A stretch of DNA of 17,403 bases, from contig CAKUTY010000017.1 in assembly GCA_934692455.1 (NCBI GenBank), positions 1 through 17,403 on the forward strand, read 5' to 3'. Within the stretch, counting starts at the first letter, position 1. Every line of letters starts with the position of its first letter. Positions 6,840 through 12,771 of the stretch are shown one piece after another. Origin of the DNA: an uncultured Erysipelotrichaceae bacterium (GTDB lineage: Bacteria > Bacillota_I > Bacilli_A > Erysipelotrichales > Erysipelotrichaceae). The notes under the pieces are model-generated. The model made no database searches and was not told the origin of the DNA. It saw only the letters and a list, made by a program, of their open reading frames with translations. Position numbers and translations under genes: made by a program.

Positions 6840-8303
6840 ATGAATAAGTCGTTTATTAGACATTCACTAAGTTTATGCATTGGCATCGAGTCACTATTTT
6901 TAATGTTGACTTCTTTAATTGCGCTTATTTATCACGAAAGAGGCTTTTTAGCGTATTTCTTAACAGGTTTAATCGTTGGTCTTCCAGCTTTATATAGTAT
7001 TTCTAAGCGTCCCAAGAATGGTGTCTTTTTTGCGAAAGAAGGCTTTGTCCTTGTTGCCTTGTCTTGGCTTGTTTTGAGTATGATTGGGGCTGTTCCATTG
7101 TTACTACTAGGTGAGGCAAGTAACTTTGTCGATGCCTTATTTGAGATAGTATCTGGTTTTACCACAACTGGTGCCACTATTATGAATGATGTAACTGCAC
7201 TAACTCACGCAACCTTATTTTGGCGTTCATTTACTCACTGGATTGGTGGTATGGGAATGTTGGTATTTGCGCTTGCGATATTACCAGGAACTGAAGGGAG
7301 AGCCATGTATATCATGAAAGCCGAAGCTCCAGGACCTTCTGTTGGTAAACTTGTTTCTAAGCTGTCTAATACTGCTAAGATTTTATATGGCATTTATGCT
7401 GGTTTAACACTTTTACAGGTTGTCTCTTTATTATTGTGTAAGATGTCAATATTTGATTCGATAGTATTATCTTTGGCAACTGCTGGTACTGGTGGTTTTG
7501 GTATTTTGAATGATTCCTTTGTGTCTTATTCAACTAGTGCCCAGCTTGTTACTACCATCTTTATGATTATCTTTGGTGTTAACTTCAATGTTTATTACTA
7601 TATCTTGATTAAAGATTTTAAGGCAGCCTTTAAGTGTGAGGAAGCTCGTTGGTATTTTGGGATTATTATCGTTTCAGTCTTATTGATTGCGTTTAATATT
7701 ACTTCTTATTTTGATTCTTTCCTTGAAGCACTTAAACATGCTTTCTTTAATGTTGGCTCCGTTATTACGACAACTGGTTTTGCCTCAAATGACTTTAATA
7801 CCTGGCCAGAATTTTCAAAGACTATCTTATTAATTTTAATGTTTATAGGTGCTTGTGCTGGTTCTACTGGTGGTGGTATCAAGGTAAGCAGGATCGTGAT
7901 TATGTTGAAGGATTTAAAGAATACTGTTAATCATTATGTTTTCCCAAGAAAGATTAAGCATGTTTTCTTTGAGGGTAAGGCTTTAAATAATGATTTGGTT
8001 TATTCAATCCGTTCTTATATTTCCATTTATTTTTTCTTATTCTTTATATCTTTACTTTTAATAAGTTTGAATAATTTGGATTTTTCAACTAATTTTTCAG
8101 CTGTAGCGGCTTGTTTCAATAATATCGGTCCTGCCTTTGGTTTGGCTGGTCCGATGTCAAATTATAATTGTTTTAATTATTTCTCTAAGATTGTGTTAAT
8201 TTTTGATATGTTGGCAGGTCGTTTAGAGTTAATTCCAATTTTGATTTTATTTAGTCTTGCGAATAATAGACGCAAACAAGTTAAGGCGATTGAAGATGAA
8301 TAG
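6840..8303 (+). CDS. trkH: Trk potassium uptake channel subunit TrkH
   Basis: A 487-residue integral membrane protein of the Trk/Ktr/HKT superfamily, with four membrane-pore-membrane repeats. The four pore loops are visible: SGFTTTGAT (105-113), ATAGTGGFG (213-221), VITTTGFAS (308-316) and NNIGPAFG (427-434), each with the filter glycine. The gate loop GSTGGGIK (341-348) after the third repeat is also present. The two N-terminal helices typical of TrkH rather than KtrB are there (15-55). It imports K+ under TrkA control. The ATG is 2 nt past the trkA stop with only a distant GAGGA (6819-6823), so it is probably translated by coupling with trkA. Its last 8 bp overlap nadK. Confidence 0.95.
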   Translation: MNKSFIRHSLSLCIGIESLFLMLTSLIALIYHERGFLAYFLTGLIVGLPALYSISKRPKNGVFFAKEGFVLVALSWLVLSMIGAVPLLLLGEASNFVDALFEIVSGFTTTGATIMNDVTALTHATLFWRSFTHWIGGMGMLVFALAILPGTEGRAMYIMKAEAPGPSVGKLVSKLSNTAKILYGIYAGLTLLQVVSLLLCKMSIFDSIVLSLATAGTGGFGILNDSFVSYSTSAQLVTTIFMIIFGVNFNVYYYILIKDFKAAFKCEEARWYFGIIIVSVLLIAFNITSYFDSFLEALKHAFFNVGSVITTTGFASNDFNTWPEFSKTILLILMFIGACAGSTGGGIKVSRIVIMLKDLKNTVNHYVFPRKIKHVFFEGKALNNDLVYSIRSYISIYFFLFFISLLLISLNNLDFSTNFSAVAACFNNIGPAFGLAGPMSNYNCFNYFSKIVLIFDMLAGRLELIPILILFSLANNRRKQVKAIEDE

Positions 8304-9057
8304 AGTTTTATTGATTCCAAATCCTAATCTATGTGACTTAGATAAGGCTGTTAAAGACGTTACTTCATATTTTGAAGATTTTGAGGTTTTTATTAATCCC
8401 CTTGAAACAGATACAGCTTATAAATGTCTTGATGAAAAGATGAATTCTTTTGATGTGGTTGTCACACTTGGCGGTGATGGTTCGATGCTTAAGGTGGTTG
8501 AACTTGTTTATAAACATAATTTATGTATGTTTGGGATTAATTATGGTGGCCTTGGTTATTTAACATCGCTTAAGAAGAATGAATTGGATGTTTTAAGAAA
8601 CAAGACTTATATTGAAGAGAGAAGTGTTTTAGAGGTTTCTATTCCTTCAATTGGATATAAACGTATCGCTTTAAATGATGCGGTTATTTTTAAGACCAAT
8701 ATCAATGTTCCAATTAAATTAAGTGTTGATGATGGAAGTGATACTTGTGAGCATTTTGCGGATGGTTTGATTGTGGCTACATCTACTGGTTCTACTGCTT
8801 ATTCTTATTCGGCTGGGGGACCTGTTATTGATGAAGGAAAACTTATCTTGACACCAATTTCTCCAGTACTTAGAAGAAGTACTTATAAGATTTATAATGA
8901 TGATGCTTGTTTTAAGATTAATTCCATTAGAGATAATCGTGATAAGGCTTATATATCAATCGACGGTTCTGATCAAATAGAGATTGATAGGGATAATACG
9001 GTGTTTGTTAAGAAAGCACCTAAGTGTTTAAAGATTGTGAGATTTGAGTATGATTGA
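8296..9057 (+). CDS. nadK: NAD kinase
   Basis: A 253-residue cytoplasmic ATP:NAD kinase making NADP+. Motifs: LGGDGSML (58-65, catalytic Asp61), NYGGLGYLTSL (82-92), LNDAVI (126-131) and ADGLIVATSTGSTAYSYSAGGPVI (155-178). Two mild variations from the usual family text are seen: NE is ND at 127-128, and TPTGSTAY is TSTGSTAY (Ser163 for Pro). Neither removes a known essential residue. I chose ATG 8296 because AAGG lies 9 nt upstream and the protein then starts at the first strand (MNRVLLIPNP). A TTG at 8257 would add 13 basic residues inside trkH. Overlap is 8 bp with trkH and 8 bp with the next gene. Confidence 0.94.
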   Translation: MNRVLLIPNPNLCDLDKAVKDVTSYFEDFEVFINPLETDTAYKCLDEKMNSFDVVVTLGGDGSMLKVVELVYKHNLCMFGINYGGLGYLTSLKKNELDVLRNKTYIEERSVLEVSIPSIGYKRIALNDAVIFKTNINVPIKLSVDDGSDTCEHFADGLIVATSTGSTAYSYSAGGPVIDEGKLILTPISPVLRRSTYKIYNDDACFKINSIRDNRDKAYISIDGSDQIEIDRDNTVFVKKAPKCLKIVRFEYD

Positions 9058-9811
9058 GCGTAAAGAAATAACAATTGATTGTTTGCGTGATGAAAAAAGA
9101 TATTTAACTGTATATGTGCCTGATAAAGAGGGCACATTTCCTGTTTTATATATGATGGATGGTCAAAATGTCTTTTTTGATGAGGATGCAACTTATGGTA
9201 AGTCATGGGGTATGTATGATTATCTTGTGAAAAATGATGTTGATTTGATTGTGGTAGCTATTGATTCAAGTCGTGGTAAGAATAATGAGAGATTATTTGA
9301 ATATGCACCATATGATTTTGTGGATTATCAATATGGTTTGATTAAGGCTGAGGCTAAGAGGTTTATCAAGTGGTTAGTAAGTGATCTTAAGTCTTATATT
9401 GATGGTAAGTATCCTGTAAAAAGTGATAGGGAACATACTTTTATTGGTGGTTCTAGTATGGGTGGCTTGGTTTCTTATTACGCTTTGATGGAACATAATG
9501 ATATATTTAGATGTGCTGCTTGTTTGTCTCCTTCTTTGTGGGTTGCCAATGACAAGCTTGTTAGGCTTACAAAGAGAGCTTCTATTAAAAATGATACTGT
9601 GATTTATTTGGATTATGGTTCTAAGGAAGCTGGCAATAATAAGTATGCTAAAAGAGCGAAGGAAAGCTTTTGGAATTGTATTGATGTTTTAAAGAGTAGA
9701 CCAATTAACTTAAATGTTCATGTTATTCAAGATGGTGAACATAATGAGGCTAGTTGGGAAAAACGAGTTCCTGTTTTTGTTGAGATGTTTTTAAGGAGGG
9801 TAGATAAATGA
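9050..9811 (+). CDS. Putative esterase, alpha/beta hydrolase fold (esterase D/Fes-like, PF00756 type)
   Basis: A 253-residue soluble protein without signal peptide. It shows the PF00756 pattern: YLTVYVPDKEGTFPVLYMMDGQN near the N-terminus, nucleophile elbow GGSSMGG (133-139, Ser136), SPSLW after the next strand, LDYGSKEAG (187-195) where the acidic triad residue is expected, and DGEHNEASW (228-236, His231). The substrate is unknown; relatives act on acyl or siderophore esters and similar compounds. ATG 9050 overlaps the nadK stop by 8 bp, while a TTG at 9044 is a poorer start; no strong SD is seen, so coupling to nadK is likely. The stop overlaps the ATG of the ATP-grasp gene (ATGA), suggesting that the two proteins work together. 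Confidence 0.82.
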   Translation: MIERKEITIDCLRDEKRYLTVYVPDKEGTFPVLYMMDGQNVFFDEDATYGKSWGMYDYLVKNDVDLIVVAIDSSRGKNNERLFEYAPYDFVDYQYGLIKAEAKRFIKWLVSDLKSYIDGKYPVKSDREHTFIGGSSMGGLVSYYALMEHNDIFRCAACLSPSLWVANDKLVRLTKRASIKNDTVIYLDYGSKEAGNNKYAKRAKESFWNCIDVLKSRPINLNVHVIQDGEHNEASWEKRVPVFVEMFLRRVDK

Positions 9812-10998
9812 AGAATTTTGTGTTTATTTCGCCTAATTTTCCAAGTAATTATTATCATTTTTGTCGTGAATTAAAGAATAATGGCTTAAGAGTTTTAGGC
9901 ATCGGTGATAGTAGTTATGAAATGTTGAGTCCTAAGCTTAAGGCTTCTTTGGATGAATATTATAAGGTTGATTCATTAGAAAATTATGAGAGTGTGTTTA
10001 AGGCGGTAGCTTTTTTCTCTTTTAAATATGGCAAGATTGATTATTTAGAGTCTAATAATGAATATTGGCTTGAACAAGATGCGATGCTTAGAGATGATTT
10101 TAATATCAATACTTCTTTTCATCATGATGATATGAAATATGTGAAGTTTAAATCTAAGATGAAGGAAAAGTATGCTTTGGCTGGTATTCCTTGTGCTAGA
10201 TATTATTTAGTAGAAACATATGAAGGGTGTTTGGATTTTATTAATTGGGTAGGTTATCCGGTTATTGCCAAGCCAGATAATGGTGTTGGTGCTTGTGGTA
10301 CTTATAAGATTAATAATGAAACTGATTTAAAAAATTTCATGGATACAAAGGGTGATGCTTTGTATATCATGGAAGAATATATTGATGGAACAATTGTTTC
10401 TTATGATGCGATTGTTGATTCACATGGTGATCCAATGTTTGAAACAGGTAATGTGACCACTTTCTCTTTGTTGGAGGTTGTGAATAATTTGAGTGATTCA
10501 GCCTTCTATATTAGAAAAGAACTTCCTGATGTTGTTAGAGAAAAGGGTAGAGCTGTTGTAAGAACTTTTGGGGTTAAGTCGCGTTTCATCCATTTTGAAT
10601 TCTTTTGTTTAAATAAGGATCAATATTTGGGTAAGAAGGGTGATATTGTAGCACTAGAGGTTAATATGCGTCCTAGTGGTGGTGTTTCTCCTGTAATGAT
10701 GAATTACGCAAATGGGGTTGATGTTTATAAGATTTGGGCGGATATGATTGCCTTTGATAAGTTGACTCATGAATATGATAGTCCACATCATTATTGTGCT
10801 TTTGTGGGTAGAAGAGATGGACTTAAGCACAAATTTACAATTGATGCCTTGAGAAAGAAGTATCCAGGTAAGATAGTTCTAGAGGAGAGAGTAGAAAAAG
10901 CTCTTTCTGGGGCTATGGGTGACTATATGTTTTTAGCGACCCTAGATAGCGAGGAAGAGCTTAATAAATATTTAAGTGATGCGCTTAAGTTAGTCTAG
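9808..10998 (+). CDS. ATP-grasp domain protein, probable carboxylate-amine (or similar) ligase
   Basis: A 396-residue cytoplasmic protein. The N-terminal pre-ATP-grasp region starts KNFVFISPNFPSNYYHFCREL. The ATP-grasp core has the Lys of VIAKPDNGVGACGTY (152-166, Lys155), the adenine-side MEEYIDG (188-194), HFEFFC (262-267) and the metal-binding ALEVNMRPSGG (282-292: Glu284, Asn286, Arg288). All catalytic features look intact. ATP-grasp ligases activate a carboxylate as acyl phosphate and join it to an amine or thiol; I do not recognise the specific substrate. AAGGAGGG lies 10 nt upstream of the ATG. It is the last gene of the folT operon and ends tail-to-tail with the minus-strand esterase, overlapping by 9 bp. 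Confidence 0.82.
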   Translation: MKNFVFISPNFPSNYYHFCRELKNNGLRVLGIGDSSYEMLSPKLKASLDEYYKVDSLENYESVFKAVAFFSFKYGKIDYLESNNEYWLEQDAMLRDDFNINTSFHHDDMKYVKFKSKMKEKYALAGIPCARYYLVETYEGCLDFINWVGYPVIAKPDNGVGACGTYKINNETDLKNFMDTKGDALYIMEEYIDGTIVSYDAIVDSHGDPMFETGNVTTFSLLEVVNNLSDSAFYIRKELPDVVREKGRAVVRTFGVKSRFIHFEFFCLNKDQYLGKKGDIVALEVNMRPSGGVSPVMMNYANGVDVYKIWADMIAFDKLTHEYDSPHHYCAFVGRRDGLKHKFTIDALRKKYPGKIVLEERVEKALSGAMGDYMFLATLDSEEELNKYLSDALKLV

Positions 10999-11727
10999 AA
11001 GATATGGCAGGAAGTATTTGATTTGTTTGTGCCACCAATACCAATCGTGGCTGACATCGCTTCCCCAATAATCAAACCAGGCGTTAATGCCTTTAGTGTT
11101 AAATAAATATTCTAGATATTTATAAGTTGGTATACCCATGTCTTCATAAGAACCCTGTCCTATACAAAAGATTATTTTCTTTTGGTTATAAGTATTTATA
11201 TATGGGTGATTATTTGGCATGTTCGGTAAGAAGACTTCGGGTGAGTTATTATATAGGTTACCATCTGAATAGTCACCATAGAAGTATCTTGAATTAAAGA
11301 CGCCTGATAAAGCTAATAGTCCTGAGAATAAATCAGGTCTTCTTAAGAAACAAATAGTGGCATGATTAGCTCCTAAGGAACAACCAAAGGTTAATGGTAG
11401 TTTCTTGCATGGAGCTTTTTTGTTTATGATAGGAAGAACTTCGTTGATAATGAAGTTGAAGAATTGTTCCTGTCTATTACTTTTTAATTGTTTTTCGCCA
11501 TATGATGACCAAGTTTCTTCATCAATTGAGTCAACGACAAATACTTGAATCTTTTCATTGTTGATATAGTCAGCGATTTCATCAATTAAGCCAAAGCTTT
11601 CATAGTTGTCAGCTTTTGAGTTTTGGGTTGGGAAGGCTAGAATGGGTTGGCCATTAGAGCCGTATACGTTTATATTGATGTCTTTGTCTAATATATATGA
11701 ATGGTGTTGAACTGTGTAAGTGTACAT
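10990..11727 (-). CDS. Putative esterase, alpha/beta hydrolase fold (PF00756 type), second copy
   Basis: A 245-residue soluble hydrolase without signal peptide. Nucleophile elbow FGCSLGAN (114-121, Ser117), CIGQGSYEDMG (188-198) at the acidic position, and DVSHDWYWW (224-232, His227) make a plausible catalytic triad. PILAFPTQNSKADNYESFG near the N-terminus replaces the oxyanion-strand region seen in the esterase at 9050-9811. The two are clearly different proteins, not a recent duplication. The ATG is 10 nt below the CCA end of tRNA-Arg, and its SD (AAGGAGA, 11731-11737) begins right after that CCA, so it must be read from the dUTPase-tRNA transcript or by a promoter inside the tRNA. No terminator follows it. 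Confidence 0.82.
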   Translation of the reverse strand: MYTYTVQHHSYILDKDININVYGSNGQPILAFPTQNSKADNYESFGLIDEIADYINNEKIQVFVVDSIDEETWSSYGEKQLKSNRQEQFFNFIINEVLPIINKKAPCKKLPLTFGCSLGANHATICFLRRPDLFSGLLALSGVFNSRYFYGDYSDGNLYNNSPEVFLPNMPNNHPYINTYNQKKIIFCIGQGSYEDMGIPTYKYLEYLFNTKGINAWFDYWGSDVSHDWYWWHKQIKYFLPYLLD

Positions 11728-11737
11728 AAAATCTCCT

Positions 11738-11813
11738 TGGCGCGCCCAACAGGAATTGAACCTGCAGCCTTTTGAATCGGAGTCAAACGCTCTATCCGTT
11801 GAGCTATGGGCGC
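11738..11813 (-). tRNA. tRNA-Arg (anticodon CCG)
   Basis: A complete 76-nt cloverleaf. Acceptor GCGCCCA pairs with TGGGCGC, then discriminator G and encoded CCA (complement of 11738-11740). D-stem GCTC/GAGC; anticodon stem TTTGA/TCAAA with loop CTCCGAT gives CCG, reading CGG; T-arm GCAGG-TTCAATT-CCTGT. It lies 1 nt after the dUTPase stop codon and directly before the SD of the esterase gene. Confidence 0.97.
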
Positions 11814-11814
11814 A

Positions 11815-12294
11815 TTATTTACCGGTTGAGCCAAAGCCTCCGTGTCTACTTGTCTTTATTTCTTCTTCTTGGACGGTATAAAACTTTAAGAAGATTCCTT
11901 GAACGAAGCGTTCACCTTTGTTGATGATGATATCGTCATCTCCCATATTAATAATAGAGATAATGATATGACCTTGATTGTTGGCATAGTAGTAGTCACT
12001 ATCAATAATTCCAACAGTGTTTGATAGAAACATTTGGTGTTTGATGCCAAATGATGATCTTGGGTAAATGTTTAAGACATAGCCTTCTTCCATTTGACAA
12101 CGAATGCCTGTAGGTATTTTGATGTTTTGACCTGGTTTAACAGTTATATCAAAGGGACATACAAAGTCATAACCAGCTGAACCTGTTGTGGCTCTTTTTG
12201 GTAGAATGATGTCTTCGTATATAGTGTTGTCGTTATTGTTTGTATCTTTTCTGAATTGGTCGATACTGACCTTTTGAAATCTTCCTATTTGCAT
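11815..12294 (-). CDS. dut: Deoxyuridine 5'-triphosphate nucleotidohydrolase (trimeric dUTPase)
   Basis: A 159-residue trimeric-type dUTPase, which turns dUTP into dUMP and PPi, keeping uracil out of DNA and supplying dUMP for thymidylate. The five motifs are present in order: TTGSAGYDF (36-44), YPRSSFGIK (77-85), NTVGIIDSDYY (92-102, catalytic Asp98), INKGERFVQGIF (124-135) and the mobile C-terminal RHGGFGSTGK (150-159). A short insert (YANNQG) after motif 3 is of the kind seen in some Bacillota dUTPases. The ATG has no SD, and a perfect TATAAT ends only 6 nt before it, so the mRNA may be leaderless. The stop codon sits 1 nt before tRNA-Arg. Confidence 0.95.
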   Translation of the reverse strand: MQIGRFQKVSIDQFRKDTNNNDNTIYEDIILPKRATTGSAGYDFVCPFDITVKPGQNIKIPTGIRCQMEEGYVLNIYPRSSFGIKHQMFLSNTVGIIDSDYYYANNQGHIIISIINMGDDDIIINKGERFVQGIFLKFYTVQEEEIKTSRHGGFGSTGK

Positions 12295-12300
12295 GTCTAA

Positions 12301-12328
12301 ATTATAATATGGAAAATATGAATGAGAA
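12301..12328 (-). promoter_or_regulatory. Putative promoter of the dUTPase-tRNA-Arg-esterase unit, leaderless type
   Basis: On the minus strand TATAAT (12301-12306) is preceded at 16 nt by TTCTCA (12323-12328, four of six consensus bases). Only six nt (TTAGAC) separate the -10 from the ATG at 12294, so transcription would start at or beside the A of ATG. Confidence 0.5.
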
Positions 12329-12375
12329 TAAGGAAAGCGAAAATATCAAAAAAATTAAAAAAGTATAAAAAATGC

Positions 12376-12405
12376 TTGCCAAAGGCAAAAAGTATATGGT
12401 ATATT
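12376..12405 (+). promoter_or_regulatory. Putative promoter of the tRNA-Ser-Gly-Asp operon
   Basis: TTGCCA (12376-12381), an 18-nt spacer and TATATT (12400-12405) precede tRNA-Ser by 37 bp. A perfect inverted repeat TTGCC-AAA-GGCAA (12376-12388) covers the -35 box. The remaining intergenic sequence (12295-12442) contains A-rich DNA and no convincing gene. Confidence 0.6.
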
Positions 12406-12442
12406 AAATAGGCACTGATAAGTGGCAACACAGTGTTGAGAT

Positions 12443-12533
12443 GAAGAAGTACTCAAGAGGCCGAAGAGGAGGCCCTGCTAAGGCCTTAGGTCGGATTTCC
12501 GGCGCGAGGGTTCAAATCCCTCCTTCTTCGCCA
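12443..12533 (+). tRNA. tRNA-Ser (anticodon GCU)
   Basis: Acceptor GAAGAAG pairs with CTTCTTC, then discriminator G and encoded CCA. Anticodon stem AGGCC/GGCCT with loop CTGCTAA gives GCT, reading AGC/AGU. A long variable arm (class II) is present and the T-arm contains GGTTCAAATCC. Length 91 nt. Confidence 0.97.
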
Positions 12534-12541
12534 GAATATAT

Positions 12542-12615
12542 GCAGATGTAGTTCAATGGTAGAACGCGACCTTGCCAAGGTCGACACGAGGGTTCAATTC
12601 CCTTCATCTGCTCCA
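12542..12615 (+). tRNA. tRNA-Gly (anticodon GCC)
   Basis: Acceptor GCAGATG pairs with CATCTGC, then T and encoded CCA. The anticodon loop TTGCCAA gives GCC, reading GGC/GGU. The T-arm contains GGTTCAATTCC. Eight nt separate it from tRNA-Ser and six from tRNA-Asp. Confidence 0.97.
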
Positions 12616-12621
12616 TTAAGT

Positions 12622-12697
12622 GGTCACGTGGTGTAGCGGTTAACATGCCTCCCTGTCACGGAGGAGATCGTGGGTTCGATTCCCATCGTGACCGCCA
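12622..12697 (+). tRNA. tRNA-Asp (anticodon GUC)
   Basis: Acceptor GGTCACG pairs with CGTGACC, then discriminator G and encoded CCA. Anticodon stem CCTCC/GGAGG with loop CTGTCAC gives GTC, reading GAC/GAU. T-arm GTGGG-TTCGATT-CCCAT. Last of the three co-transcribed tRNAs. Confidence 0.97.
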
Positions 12698-12710
12698 TTT
12701 GTAAGAATTG

Positions 12711-12738
12711 GAGTTATTGATTGATAACTCTTTTTTTT
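12711..12738 (+). terminator. Rho-independent terminator of the tRNA operon
   Basis: Stem GAGTTAT (12711-12717) with ATAACTC (12724-12730), 6-nt loop, then eight T. It lies 14 bp after the tRNA-Asp CCA. The TTGATA in its loop and 3' arm could double as the -35 of a promoter for the next gene. Confidence 0.9.
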
Positions 12739-12771
12739 ATATCATATTGCTTAGTGAAAGAAGGTATATAT

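Noticed and set aside
6932..7177. Minus-strand open frame inside trkH
   Set aside because: Antisense to the first TrkH pore region, no family resemblance.
8257..8296. TTG start that would lengthen NAD kinase by 13 residues
   Set aside because: It lies deep in trkH without an SD; ATG 8296 has AAGG at 9 nt and starts at the expected first strand of the fold.
8973..9206. Minus-strand open frame across the nadK-esterase junction
   Set aside because: Antisense to two coupled genes and without a ribosome site.
9050..11727. Idea that the two esterase genes are an inverted duplication
   Set aside because: The proteins share only fold-level motifs (Ser elbow, His), with different flanking residues and no extended DNA similarity seen by eye.
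12309..12368. 19-codon plus-strand frame (MENMNENKESENIKK...) between dUTPase and the tRNAs
   Set aside because: No SD, the ATG directly touches a TATAAT-like sequence, and the content is simply A-rich DNA; no support for translation.
11738..12697. Idea that the tRNA genes mark an integrated element
   Set aside because: All four tRNAs here are complete, I saw no integrase and no repeated tRNA 3' fragment nearby, and the neighbours are housekeeping-type genes.
12721..12771. TTG start that would lengthen the M18 aminopeptidase by 17 residues
   Set aside because: It would place the start codon within the terminator loop of the tRNA operon; ATG 12772 has a proper SD.
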